Shown: in pieces, positions 32,877-42,222 of the stretch
How positions within the stretch are numbered: position 1 is the first letter of the stretch
How the letters are laid out: every line of letters begins with the position of its first letter
NCBI RefSeq assembly: GCF_015291665.1
Contig: NZ_CP030048.1
Coordinates: 1,984,001 to 2,048,000 of the forward strand
DNA from: Bradyrhizobium sp. CCBAU 53338
GTDB lineage: Bacteria > Pseudomonadota > Alphaproteobacteria > Rhizobiales > Xanthobacteraceae
Length of the DNA stretch: 64,000 nucleotides
Direction of reading: 5' to 3'
Position numbers and translations under genes: made by a program
The notes under the pieces: model-generated
What the model was told of the DNA's origin: nothing
Databases searched by the model: none
Seen by the model: the letters and a program-made list of their open reading frames with translations, nothing else

Positions 32877-35026
32877 CCTATCGCTTGAAGATCGGCGCCG
32901 GGAGAGACTTGCCTGTTATACTGCAGGCCGAAGAATGCGAGTGTGGACTCGCAAGCATTGCTATGGTGGCGTTTTATCATGGAAACCGATTTCGCTTGGG
33001 AGATCTCAGGCAACGATTTCCGGTATCCCGAAGAGGGGCGTCGTTGGCGAGCCTGATCAAGATTGGCAACGCTCTCAAGCTCGATTGTCGGCCTCTCCGA
33101 CTTGAGCTGGAAAATCTTAAGGAGCTGAGCCTCCCTTGCATTGTTCACTGGGACTTGAACCACTTCGTAGTTCTCAAGGCGATTGGACAAAAGCGGATTA
33201 CCATTCACGATCCGGCAACAGGCGTGCGAAGTCTTGGCTGGAAGGAGTTCGGAAAGCACTTCACCGGCATTGCGCTGGAGATGCTTCCAAGTGATGATTT
33301 TACCAAGCAAGACGTGCGAACTCCCTTTAGTGTTCGCAGATTGATTGGACGCATTAGCGGTCTGAAGCGGTACATTGCCCAGGTGCTGAGTTTGGCGCTT
33401 GGGCTCGAGATTGTCGCTGTTGCCACGCCGTTCTACCTGCAATGGCTGGTCGATGAGGCGCTTGCAGCAGGAGATCGCGATCTCGTTACGATTCTTGGCA
33501 CTGGATTTTGCCTGCTAGTATGTCTGCAGGCGGCGATTGGCGCAATGCGCAGCTGGCTCGTGGCGGTTCTTAGTGCTCAGTTGAATTTCCAATGGCTCGG
33601 CCGTGTATTCGGTCATCTCTTGCGGCTGCCAACGGAGTATTTCGAGAAGCGGCAGGTGGGCGGCGTTCTCGCAAGCTTTGCGTCGATAAACGTTATTCAA
33701 GAAACTCTCACTGTGGCCTTCGCTCAAGCTATTGTGGATGGTGGACTGATCATAGGCACGGGTTTTGTTATGTTTGCCTATAACTCCCTGTTAAGTGCCG
33801 CCGCTTGCGCATCCGTAGCATTATACGCCATCTTAAGGTTCGTGGTCTTCGCAAAACTTCGCAACGCGGCTGCTGAGGAGATCAGCTTTCAAGCGAGGCA
33901 GAGTACTCATTTTCTTGAATCTCTGCAGGGGATACAAGCGATTCGTCTCTTTGGCCGTGGTGATGAGCGAAAGATCACTTGGATGAATCTTCTCGCTGAC
34001 AAGTTCAATGCTCACCTTCGCGTTCAAAAGGTGCAAATTACCCAGCAAGCGACTAACGTGCTGCTGTTTGGTATTGAGCGTGTGATCGTAATTTGGCTGG
34101 CTGGCTTGCTTGTTCTCCGGAATGAATTGACTATAGGAATGTTAATTGCCTTTCTTTCTTATCGAGAACAATTTTCCTCGCGAATGGCGGCCTTGGTCGA
34201 CAAGATCTTTGAATTCCGCATGCTAGGACTTCATGCTGAGCGCGTGGCGGAAGTTGTTGACGCTGCGCCAGAGGCGCATGGCCCAGAACATGAAGCGGAA
34301 TTGTTGACCAAACCCGATTATATCGAGCTTCGTGACATCTCATACGCATACTCGCCCCATGAAGACAATGTTCTTGACAGCGTCAATTTGCGTATCGAAG
34401 CAGGTGAATGTGTTGCGATCACAGGCCCGTCTGGTAGCGGGAAGACGACTCTGGTCAAAATTCTTCTGGGGCTATTAGAGCCGAGCTCTGGTGAGGTTCG
34501 GATCGGCGGTCGTCCTCTGCATCAAGTAGGGCTGCAGACGTTTCGGCGAACAGTCGGAACGGTGATGCAAGATGATATGCTGTTCACCGGCTCGCTGGCC
34601 GACAACATAAGCTTTTTTGATCCGACTGCGGAGCACGCATGGATCGAAGAATGCGCGCGGCAGGCCGCCATTCATGATGAGATCATGTCGATGCCGATGA
34701 GGTACGAGACACTGATCGGAACAATCGGTGTCGGACTTTCTGGTGGGCAGAGGCAACGCATACTGTTGGCTCGCGCCTTATACAAGCGACCGCAGATTCT
34801 GGTTCTCGACGAGGCAACGAGCCATCTCGACCTAGATAATGAACGGTGTGTCAATCACGTGGTGCGTACCCTAAGGCTGACGCGGATCATCATCGCTCAT
34901 CGGGCGGAAACGATAGAGGCGGCCGACCGTGCAATCGTCGTTCGCAATGGACGAATCCAAGCAAGAGGTGAGGGAGCGAAGAGCAAAGTCTCGGGAGATC
35001 AACCTTCCTGCCTGGCTTCGAGTTGA
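32873..35026 (+). CDS. Peptidase-containing ABC exporter (C39, CvaB type)
   Basis: Starting at ATG 32873 (ATGA overlap with the HlyD stop), the 717-aa protein has an N-terminal C39 peptidase with Cys24 in EECECGLASIA, His97 in HWDLNHFVV and Asp113 in IHDPATG, the full Cys-His-Asp set. Six membrane helices follow (about residues 150-430). The ATPase has Walker A GPSGSGKTT near 518, the signature LSGGQRQ near 621 and Walker B LVLDEATSHLD near 641. Such exporters remove double-glycine leaders while exporting microcins or bacteriocins. The two GG-leader peptides at 28109 and 29211 are the obvious substrates. Confidence 0.9.
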   Translation: MTYRLKIGAGRDLPVILQAEECECGLASIAMVAFYHGNRFRLGDLRQRFPVSRRGASLASLIKIGNALKLDCRPLRLELENLKELSLPCIVHWDLNHFVVLKAIGQKRITIHDPATGVRSLGWKEFGKHFTGIALEMLPSDDFTKQDVRTPFSVRRLIGRISGLKRYIAQVLSLALGLEIVAVATPFYLQWLVDEALAAGDRDLVTILGTGFCLLVCLQAAIGAMRSWLVAVLSAQLNFQWLGRVFGHLLRLPTEYFEKRQVGGVLASFASINVIQETLTVAFAQAIVDGGLIIGTGFVMFAYNSLLSAAACASVALYAILRFVVFAKLRNAAAEEISFQARQSTHFLESLQGIQAIRLFGRGDERKITWMNLLADKFNAHLRVQKVQITQQATNVLLFGIERVIVIWLAGLLVLRNELTIGMLIAFLSYREQFSSRMAALVDKIFEFRMLGLHAERVAEVVDAAPEAHGPEHEAELLTKPDYIELRDISYAYSPHEDNVLDSVNLRIEAGECVAITGPSGSGKTTLVKILLGLLEPSSGEVRIGGRPLHQVGLQTFRRTVGTVMQDDMLFTGSLADNISFFDPTAEHAWIEECARQAAIHDEIMSMPMRYETLIGTIGVGLSGGQRQRILLARALYKRPQILVLDEATSHLDLDNERCVNHVVRTLRLTRIIIAHRAETIEAADRAIVVRNGRIQARGEGAKSKVSGDQPSCLASS

Positions 35027-35791
35027 GATGTTTGGCTTGGGATGGCTGCGTCGCTGGTGGATCATCGAAGTCCTCATAATAATCAGAGCCTCGTGATAGT
35101 GAGGTAGGGTCATTGCGGAGACACGCTCGAAAGACGTGAGTGCTTCGGTTGGTGTTCGAAATGTGGCGCCGCAAGCAAGAGGCGGCGGACTTTGGCCGCT
35201 GCGCGCGCATCATGATGAGCGCCATGATCGCCACGATCATGAGCGAGCGGATGACCGCACTGACGGATATCATAATCGTTCGCGCGCGAACCTTGGTGCG
35301 CCGATACCCTCCTGCGCTACGCGGGCCGTCAACACCTGGCCCATGCCGGTCGTGGCCGTCAATGAGCGGGATCGCGGCCGTTGGGATCCGAAACCCAAGT
35401 CATTGCGGCAGGGCGCTCTACTTCATGCTGATGGCGGCGCGCGAAGGCCGGGCGAGAGCGAAGCGCGCAATGCCGTTAAGAACCGGGAGGCGGCCTTTCG
35501 CGTCCCGAAACATTGTTCCACTTGAGAAAGCTGGCCGATCAATATCGGCTGCAAGAGCTGGTGCCCTTCTGATCCCGATCTGACAACGATCAACCTAGCA
35601 AACGGAGCGCACGGCCGTCTCGGGCGCGTCCGCTGAGTGCTGGAAGGAGCTGCCAAACAGCAGAACGTCGCACGCAGAATCGGGCTTAAGCTGCTCCGTG
35701 ACGCCTGGTTAATAGAGATGGACGATTCGTGCGTCGGGCCACAGCTCATCTTGACGTGTGGAGACGTTCTTACGGGTGGCGAGAGGAGGGA
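35027..35791. other. Region between exporter and integrase, no gene supported
   Basis: About 765 bp contain only overlapping frames of non-protein-like composition. I see no transposase motif or strong ribosome binding site. It is probably degraded island DNA. Confidence 0.35.
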
Positions 35792-37366
35792 CTATTCGGC
35801 CGCGTCGAGAAGCGTTGAGGCTCGTTCTTCGTCTTTCCGGTTGATGCGCTCTTTGCCGTATCGAGCGAGATAGATTGCATCCTTCAGCGCCTCTACGTCG
35901 AGCAGCCCGGGATCGGCGGCGATGGCTTCCTTCACGCGCGTTTCGAGCCACTCCGACCAGGCGAGCAGGATCTCGCGCTTTCTTCCGAGCAAGGGATCGA
36001 GAGCGTAATTGCCGGCTGTGACGTCGCAGGGCGGCGCACCTTCGGAATGATCGAGGACCATCTTGATCTCGACAAGGTCCAGACCGAGTTCGCGCTGCCC
36101 GTGGCTGGCAAAACCTCGACGCCATGCGTGACAGCTCATCTCGGCGCCTGGGAGGAACTGCAGGGCGTGATTGATGAAGCTCGGATCCGCGTGAGGATTT
36201 TTCGTCTTCTTGTCTTGCCCCGCTCGAACGGGGAAGTAATAGGCCTGGTCGCCGGCGAGGGTGTCCAACCGTCGGACCGCCAGCACCGTCGGGTGCACCA
36301 GAACAATCTTGTGGGGCAGGTGGGCGCGACGTCGGTTCGAACGTTTGCGCATGAACGGGGGGATGGACCAAAGGATGTCCGCGCTCTGATCCTCCCAATC
36401 TCCCATCACTCGAAATTCGGCCCTGTGGCTGCCGATGACAGCCCGCCGGCGCTGCAACGACCCGGCTAATAGCTCGATTGACAGAGCTGCCGTTTCCTTC
36501 ATCGCTCTAGATCGGGCGATCGCGAGAGCCCGTCCCAGGCGTGCAGGGGAGGGAACGTCTCGGTTTGGATCTTCGGAGTCGTCTTCGAACAGGGCGATGA
36601 TATCCGGAGTATCCCTCACAATGGTTGGGCGCTGCCTCTCGGGGGTCTTCAAGCGGAGGAGCAGGTTAGGGGCGACAGACGTTTCCTCCCGACGGCAATC
36701 GTCGGCGAGAAAGGTCCACATCGAGCCCAGGACGCTCTTGAGGTGTTCACCGGTCCGGTGAGCTCGATTGCAGACTTCGGCAACGCACTTCGCGACGTCT
36801 TCGCGCGTGATCGCTGCGACGTCCTTGTCTTCGAACCGTTCTAGTTCGGGCACCTTGGAGTGTCGCTTTTTCTCGTCAAGGCGCATCTTGCCGCCCAGCG
36901 TCCGCGCATAGTCGTCGTAGGTCTCCGGCGAGCGAAACTTTAGGATGTGATCGAGGAAAGCGTCGACGGATCTCGCCCAGCTCCAAGAGGGGACTGGTCG
37001 CTTGCCTCCGACGCGGGTCTGATTGGCGATCGGGACGCCCGTCATGTACTGGATGACGAGCATCTCCGGATCCATGCCGCGGCGGCACCACCCCTTCACC
37101 TCGCCGGCTCGTTCCCTTGCAATATCGGGCTTGATCTCCGGGCCGCCAATCGCCCAGCGGCGCTGCTTTCCCCACAGCCGTGATCGCACGGTCCATGTCA
37201 CGCTTCCGCGGACGCGAAGCTGCAGCCCTCCACATTGAAGGTCAGATACCTCGTACTGGTTGCCCGCGGCGCAGTCGCTCACGGCCTTTTCCAGTGTCTT
37301 GGCGGTGATCTTCTGGCGGCTTTCGTGCTCGGCGTTCACTGGGTCACATCCGCTTTTCTGGGTCAC
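35792..37366 (-). CDS. Tyrosine recombinase (phage/island integrase)
   Basis: The 524-aa protein has an N-terminal arm-binding-like domain of the DUF4102 kind (ITAKTLEKAV; YEVSDLQCGGLQLRV). A core-binding region and a catalytic domain follow: the first Arg in SLQRRRAV (about 306), HAWRR (His413, Arg416), His440 in VLDHSEG, and the nucleophile Tyr454 in AGNYALDP. The set is complete, so it may be active. It starts 160 bp from a tRNA-Lys 3' fragment and reads away from it, the standard place for an island integrase. The start is a GTG at 37366 or an internal GTG. Confidence 0.88.
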   Translation of the reverse strand: MTQKSGCDPVNAEHESRQKITAKTLEKAVSDCAAGNQYEVSDLQCGGLQLRVRGSVTWTVRSRLWGKQRRWAIGGPEIKPDIARERAGEVKGWCRRGMDPEMLVIQYMTGVPIANQTRVGGKRPVPSWSWARSVDAFLDHILKFRSPETYDDYARTLGGKMRLDEKKRHSKVPELERFEDKDVAAITREDVAKCVAEVCNRAHRTGEHLKSVLGSMWTFLADDCRREETSVAPNLLLRLKTPERQRPTIVRDTPDIIALFEDDSEDPNRDVPSPARLGRALAIARSRAMKETAALSIELLAGSLQRRRAVIGSHRAEFRVMGDWEDQSADILWSIPPFMRKRSNRRRAHLPHKIVLVHPTVLAVRRLDTLAGDQAYYFPVRAGQDKKTKNPHADPSFINHALQFLPGAEMSCHAWRRGFASHGQRELGLDLVEIKMVLDHSEGAPPCDVTAGNYALDPLLGRKREILLAWSEWLETRVKEAIAADPGLLDVEALKDAIYLARYGKERINRKDEERASTLLDAAE

Positions 37367-37527
37367 GTGGGGTCACAAAACGACCAATTAGGAGCCAGAA
37401 ACGCAAAACGCAACCGTTGCGGCTGTTTAGCGAGAAAAATCAGGAAAACCCTCTGATTTCAGTGGGAAGTTAACTGAGTTAGCTTCCCACTTTTGAGACT
37501 GCGACAGGCCCAAGAGCTTGGGTCACT

Positions 37528-37576
37528 CTGACTCTTAATCAGCGGGTCCCAGGTTCGAGCCCTGGTGCGCCCACCA
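37528..37576 (+). repeat. Partial tRNA-Lys(CTT), 3' half: island attachment site
   Basis: The 49 bases from the anticodon arm to the CCA end match a tRNA: anticodon loop CTCTTAA with CTGA/TCAG stem, variable loop, T-arm CCAGG-TTCGAGC-CCTGG, then TGCGCCC, A and CCA. The 5' half is absent: the bases upstream form no D-arm, and no GGGCGCA acceptor strand is found. Integration into a tRNA 3' end leaves such a copy at the far boundary. The intact tRNA should then lie at the other end of the island, to the left of this window. Confidence 0.8.
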
Positions 37577-37764
37577 AACAAATCAAGACCTTAGCGACAG
37601 AAACCGTTTGAGAGAGCCGAACTAAAACGGTTTTTCAAACGGTGATTTTGGCGGTCGATCGGCGGATCCACTCGCGGCATTGTGATCTACTTTGCTCGGC
37701 CGGGCGCAAGCGAAGCCGACTCGAGGGCCGCCCGGCAGAACCGCTTTTCAATGCGCTATCTGGG

Positions 37765-39279
37765 TCAGAGCCGCCCGACATAGCCGGCATTTTCCCACTT
37801 CTGTTCTATATCATCGGCGACGCATTGGGGCAGCTGCGCCGCGCTCCCATCGAAATAGTGCTTAAAGTCGACGTGAACCCTCATGTTGTCCGGCCGGTAA
37901 GCCGCCATGCGGTCATAGAGGAGAACTGATCCTGCCTCGAAGCGCTGATAGACTGATTTGTGCATCGGCGATTTTGATTCCCCACTCTCAATATCGGTAG
38001 GAAGATCGCGTACGCCGGCCTTGAGGAAGCCGCCCGCCTGCTCGTTGTGCTGGGGACCCGCGGGATTGGGCGACAGCCGCAGAACACTGCCGTCGTGTTT
38101 CAGGCCGCCCGGGATGAGCGAGGCTCCGGCGAGCAGCCAGTTGAGGGCGACGTCCGAGAGCCGCGCCTCATTCTCGAGATAGCCGCCGCCGACATCGGCG
38201 TGCACACCCGGAAACCAGACCTGTTCGAAATAGAGGTTGCCGTGCGCGTCGCGTACGTCCTGCTTCTCGGCCGTGGGCGACCAGCCAACGCGCTTGAAGT
38301 CGGCGCGGTTCTCGTCAATCGAGATCGCATGCTTGGCGTAACCGACATTGGGATTCAGCGTCGTGTCGTAGAATTTGTGCTTCGGCGGGGCGAAATGCAC
38401 GGTCTGGAGGCGCTTCAAGATTCCATAGCCGGGCAAGGACGGCGCGATCTTCAGATAGTTCTTGAGAAAGACAATCAGGGCTGTGGCGATGCCGAGGTAA
38501 CTCAGAAGCCAGGCCCCCCATCCCGCCCATGGAACGACCGGCTGAAGGAAGCCACCGAGCCAGTGCAGCCCGATCAGCAGCGCAATGCCGGAGGTCACGA
38601 GCGTAGTGCCAAGATATTTGTGGCCGAGGGCGGCGACCGTATCAAACACGCCGATGAAGTATGGAAACACGTTCGCCCGCTCGGCGCCGTCGATGGTGGT
38701 TGTGCTACCGTACTGCTGTCTGAATTGTGCGGCGATCGCGTCCCGGGTCTTCAACAGAAACTGCCGGTACCCAAGAGTCTTGCGCGAGTAGGATGGGCAG
38801 AATTGATAGACATCCTTGACGGCGTGCTCGGCCAGCTTGTGGATGCTCTTTGGATCGCGGCGCAGCGGCGAGCCATCGGGCATATGGCGCGGGACGCCGC
38901 AATAGGTCATGACGCCGGCAACCGATCGCACAGTGTAGGCCCCGCGGCTGAAACCGATCAGGAAGACGCGGTCGCCTTCCTCATAAAGGGCAATGATCGC
39001 GGCGTAGCAATCAACGATGTTCCTGGTGATCCCCAGGCCCGTCGCCATGCTGGCGAGGTTGTAGAGCCAGCGCATCCAGCCGATCCTGAAATGACCTCCG
39101 TCGGACGCCGAACCCAGACCGGGGTCGTAGAAGGCGACCTGTTCGGATGGTTCGACCTTCGTGTCCGGACCGACACGGCAGGCGCGGTAGAGCTTGTAAA
39201 CGTTCGTCCGCGCTTCGTCGAAATTGATGCCGCCGGCCTGGCCTGTACCGTCGGAAAAGATCACGACATTCTTCGGCAT
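37765..39279 (-). CDS. DUF2235 alpha/beta hydrolase (Tle1-like)
   Basis: The ATG at 39279 gives 504 aa beginning MPKNVVIFSDGTGQ, the usual DUF2235 start. The nucleophile elbow is GFSRGAYTVRSVAG. Further family landmarks are FIGVFDTVAALG, FPGVHADVGGGY with the catalytic His/Asp region, and NWLLAGA. Two hydrophobic segments near the middle (TLVTSGIALLIGLHWLGG; AWLLSYLGIATALIVFL) suggest membrane association. Relatives include the T6SS phospholipase effectors Tle1, but no T6SS genes are in view. It is the first gene on the chromosomal side of the att site. Confidence 0.8.
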   Translation of the reverse strand: MPKNVVIFSDGTGQAGGINFDEARTNVYKLYRACRVGPDTKVEPSEQVAFYDPGLGSASDGGHFRIGWMRWLYNLASMATGLGITRNIVDCYAAIIALYEEGDRVFLIGFSRGAYTVRSVAGVMTYCGVPRHMPDGSPLRRDPKSIHKLAEHAVKDVYQFCPSYSRKTLGYRQFLLKTRDAIAAQFRQQYGSTTTIDGAERANVFPYFIGVFDTVAALGHKYLGTTLVTSGIALLIGLHWLGGFLQPVVPWAGWGAWLLSYLGIATALIVFLKNYLKIAPSLPGYGILKRLQTVHFAPPKHKFYDTTLNPNVGYAKHAISIDENRADFKRVGWSPTAEKQDVRDAHGNLYFEQVWFPGVHADVGGGYLENEARLSDVALNWLLAGASLIPGGLKHDGSVLRLSPNPAGPQHNEQAGGFLKAGVRDLPTDIESGESKSPMHKSVYQRFEAGSVLLYDRMAAYRPDNMRVHVDFKHYFDGSAAQLPQCVADDIEQKWENAGYVGRL

Positions 39280-39389
39280 TGCATACTGTCCCACCAAACT
39301 GCCAAACGCTAACCCATATCGCAGATTGCGCGTGTCGACATTCGCGTCGGCGCACTTGCACAGCCCTCGATTGTTTGGGCCGATGCAGT

Positions 39390-40055
39390 CTAAAGCTTCT
39401 TGATGTTGATCTGTGAAACAGGTACTGCCGTCCAGTCGTCATTGTCCAGCCGGTAAGCATTTCCGGCCGCGTCCCAAACATATCCAAGCTTTTTCTTGAC
39501 CAGCAAGCCTGGACGCAGGCGGTCTGTCCTCGGGTCGTTCCGTATCGCCCCTGTCTTTGCATCAAAGAGTATGGCGTCTACATAATCCTTTCCCTGACCA
39601 AGAGCCGATACAAAGGCAGTAAACCGGGATGGGCTTTCGAACACCTGCTTGGACAGCACGTACCATCCGTTCGATTTCGATAGTGCACATGGATTGAGAA
39701 GGCAGGAGGCAAGCATTTGCGCCTGAATCTGGTCCCGCAACGAGCCGGGATTGGTCTTGCACCAGTCTGACCAGAAACTGGAGAGCTCCGTTGCTGCTCC
39801 GACACCGGATTTGAGCCCGCCGGAAAACTGCTCATACCACTTCAGCAGATCGTTCGGGGAGGGTGTGCCCGACAACAGAATCAGAAACTTCTTGATAAAT
39901 GTAGCCGGGCTCTGATTGTAGGTCTTCATGCCGATGGCGAGTATCAGGTCAGCAACGGCAACCGCGTTCTCCGCTGCGTACTTCTTGAAAGCCTTGGTCG
40001 CTTCGACCTGCCGCCCGACCCCCACGAGGCTGAGACCGTGCTTTTTTCCGAGCAC
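39390..40055 (-). CDS. Hypothetical protein, probably 5'-truncated
   Basis: The frame is clearly protein-like from about 40085 to the stop (VEATKAFKKYAAENAVAVADL; LRDQIQAQMLASCLLNPCALS; RPGLLVKKKLGYVWDAAGNAY), but it has no good start; GTG 40055 is used as a working choice without a ribosome binding site. Upstream its frame runs into the 3' end of the peptidoglycan-binding gene. I infer a deletion that removed the end of one gene and the beginning of this one. No family is recognised. Confidence 0.5.
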   Translation of the reverse strand: MLGKKHGLSLVGVGRQVEATKAFKKYAAENAVAVADLILAIGMKTYNQSPATFIKKFLILLSGTPSPNDLLKWYEQFSGGLKSGVGAATELSSFWSDWCKTNPGSLRDQIQAQMLASCLLNPCALSKSNGWYVLSKQVFESPSRFTAFVSALGQGKDYVDAILFDAKTGAIRNDPRTDRLRPGLLVKKKLGYVWDAAGNAYRLDNDDWTAVPVSQINIKKL

Positions 40056-40095
40056 GATGATGTTGAGCTGCTTGTCGCTTCCGATCAGTTTCTGA

Positions 40096-40689
40096 TCAAT
40101 ATTGATATTGACCCAGGTGCAGCAGATCTGCTTTCTCCCAAGCCGAGAAGAGAGACGCGATGTGTGCAGCAGCGAGACGATGACACCGAACATAGCCAGG
40201 GTAGCCTTTGGCGAACTCTAGCTGATTGACTTCGATATCGATGATGTTCTGCTTGATCCAATCGGAATAGGCGCCGTCGCAACTTCCCAGGATCACGATC
40301 GATTCGGCATCCGCTCGATAGGGGCGCGCGAGCTGCTTGAACTTGAAGCAGCCGAACTGCTCGTTTCGCCACCTGTTGGTGGGACTGGCTGTCCCTTCCG
40401 GCTTGGAAGGCCAACTCGCCTTGCTGCGCTTTGCGTAGTAGTCGTCCGGCGGCACGGTGTAGCCCATCATTGCCGCCACCTCCAAGGTCCTGGCATCGAG
40501 CGCACCGGTCGGCTTCAGTTCTTGCGCGACCTGGAAAAACTTTGTGGCCTTCTCGGTCTTTTCACCGAACTCGGCGTCGATGCCCCCCGTCTGGTTAAAT
40601 CCTTTTCTCAGCAGAAAGTATTGCCATCGCTGCACCTCAGCGGGAACATTCTTGGCTCCGCGAGCCAACAAGAAACTCATTCCTGGCAC
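40096..40689 (-). CDS. Peptidoglycan-binding protein, C-terminally truncated M15-like peptidase
   Basis: The 197-aa product has a PG_binding_1 domain in residues 10-75 (EVQRWQYFLLRKGF; GEKTEKATKFFQ; LKPTGALDARTLEVA). A segment that in full-length relatives leads into an M15 D-Ala-D-Ala peptidase follows (GYVRCHRLAAAHIASLFSAWEKADLLHLG). The frame stops directly after this, before any SNHAFGSAFDIN-type zinc-binding part. Catalytic function should therefore be lost, while wall binding may remain. The stop is next to the truncated neighbouring gene. No signal peptide is evident. Confidence 0.6.
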   Translation of the reverse strand: MPGMSFLLARGAKNVPAEVQRWQYFLLRKGFNQTGGIDAEFGEKTEKATKFFQVAQELKPTGALDARTLEVAAMMGYTVPPDDYYAKRSKASWPSKPEGTASPTNRWRNEQFGCFKFKQLARPYRADAESIVILGSCDGAYSDWIKQNIIDIEVNQLEFAKGYPGYVRCHRLAAAHIASLFSAWEKADLLHLGQYQY

Positions 40690-40733
40690 TCCGATCCGCC
40701 GACTCTCTGGATGCGTGCTGCGTCGCCTCGGCT

Positions 40734-40776
40734 AGTCCTGTGCTCGTGCAGGACTAAGTCCTGTGGCGGCGAGCAC
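40734..40776. repeat. Nested inverted repeats in a gene-free stretch
   Basis: AGTCCTG at 40734 and 40757 both pair with CAGGACT at 40749, giving two competing stems, and GTGCTC (40740) pairs with GAGCAC (40771) around them. The surrounding 40690-41090 region has no supported gene. It could be a terminator or small-element remnant. Confidence 0.4.
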
Positions 40777-41090
40777 AGCGCCCGCGCCGAACGACAGCAA
40801 GCACCTGCGATTGAGGTCAAAGCCGTTGGCGCACGGCGCCGTGCTGTCCGTGATCTCGCTGCGACCGAACGGTGTCATCCCGGACTGGACCTCCCGACTG
40901 TGTCTTGTTCTGCAAGACCTGGAATCGTCCGGGACAGGAGTCGTCGGGGATGAGCGCCAGGTTCGCGAGTTTCTGCGCCTGGACCGTAGTTAGCAGGCCA
41001 TTGCGGCCGTGATGCCGGCTGGTCTCAAAACTTACCAACGCGTCTCATTTTGCAGCGGGCGCGACATCTTGTCCGTGCGGAATTCTGCAT

Positions 41091-42089
41091 TCAGGAGATC
41101 GGTTTCCTGCGCGCGTTGCGCGAAGGCGAAGTTGCGTTGCGCGAGGCGGGCTCCACGAACCCGCTCGCCACGGCGGCGGCCTGCGCAAGATCCTGGCTGA
41201 TGACATCGAGCACGGCCTTGGCCGCGACCGACACGGCGCGCCTGGGGTGATGCACCCAGGCAATCGAGCGCACGATCCTCTGCTCGTCGAAGCGATGCGC
41301 CCGGATGCTGCCGCTGGCGAGCGATTGCCGGAGTGCAATGGTCGGCAGCACCGTCGCGAAATCGGTAGTCGCGATCACGTCGCAGAGCGCGGGCAGGGTG
41401 TCGAGCTCAAGGCGTGGCCGCAGGTCAATTCCGATTGGGGCGGCATGCTCGTCGAGGATCAGGCGCAAGCCGTGGCGCTTCGACGGCAGCACGAGATCGA
41501 CCTTGGCGATGTGGTCGAAGCGTAGTTTTGCAGGCGGCCTGATCGGGCCGTCCTTCCGGCAGGCGAACACCATCTCTTCGTCCATGACGTGGTGCGCGGC
41601 TAACGGCGTCTTGCGGCGCGGCACGTTGATCAGCGCGAAATCGAGCTGGCCGGTGCTGACCCAGTCGACCAGCGTTTCGGTATAGCCCTCGCAGACCGAC
41701 AGCGTGATCTCGGGATAGCGGCTGGCGACTGTCGCCGACGACCTCGCCATCGTGCTTTGCGCCACCGAGGTGATGAGGCCAACCGAGACGCGGCCCGAGA
41801 TGCGCCCGCCGAGCTGCGCCATCTCCTGCCGCGCGTATTCGGCATCGCGCACGATCGGGGCCGTCAACCGCACCAGCGCTTCGCCGGCGCTGGTCAGCGT
41901 CATGCCCTGGACGCTGCGGTCGAACAGTTTTTGCCCGAGCTCCGCCTCGAGCTTGGCGATCTGCATGCTGAGCGCCGGCTGCACGATGTTGAGCTGGCGC
42001 GCGGCCCTTGTGACGTTCTTTTCCTCGGCTAGGCACAGGAAATATTGCATCTGCCTGAGTTCCACGGGGGCCTGTCCTTCGTTCGGCAA
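41091..42089 (-). CDS. LysR-family regulator, divergent from ubiX
   Basis: The 332-aa protein has the LysR helix-turn-helix (ELRQMQYFLCLAEEKNVTRAA, then LNIVQPALSMQIAKLEAELG) and a periplasmic-binding-like effector domain. The start is uncertain: a TTG or GTG some nine codons before the ATG at 42050, which itself falls in the first helix. It is transcribed away from the UbiX/UbiD genes and is the likely regulator of that cluster. The C-terminal 25 residues are basic and beyond the usual domain. Confidence 0.85.
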   Translation of the reverse strand: MPNEGQAPVELRQMQYFLCLAEEKNVTRAARQLNIVQPALSMQIAKLEAELGQKLFDRSVQGMTLTSAGEALVRLTAPIVRDAEYARQEMAQLGGRISGRVSVGLITSVAQSTMARSSATVASRYPEITLSVCEGYTETLVDWVSTGQLDFALINVPRRKTPLAAHHVMDEEMVFACRKDGPIRPPAKLRFDHIAKVDLVLPSKRHGLRLILDEHAAPIGIDLRPRLELDTLPALCDVIATTDFATVLPTIALRQSLASGSIRAHRFDEQRIVRSIAWVHHPRRAVSVAAKAVLDVISQDLAQAAAVASGFVEPASRNATSPSRNARRKPIS

Positions 42090-42222
42090 TCCAGCTCAGG
42101 CCATCATCTCAGTTGATGAACGACATAATCAATCATTATTTGTGGTGATGGGTGGGATTGCGTAGTCTTGCGGCGGACCGCGTGACCTCAGAGGCGCGTC
42201 CCCAGGGAGCGAAACCAGCCAT

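Noticed and set aside
37455..37576. A complete tRNA-Lys gene
   Set aside because: Only the anticodon-to-CCA half folds; the upstream bases give no D-arm or acceptor 5' strand.
38047..39312. A 421-codon plus-strand frame opposite the DUF2235 gene
   Set aside because: It is antisense to a gene with clear family motifs and has no start signal.
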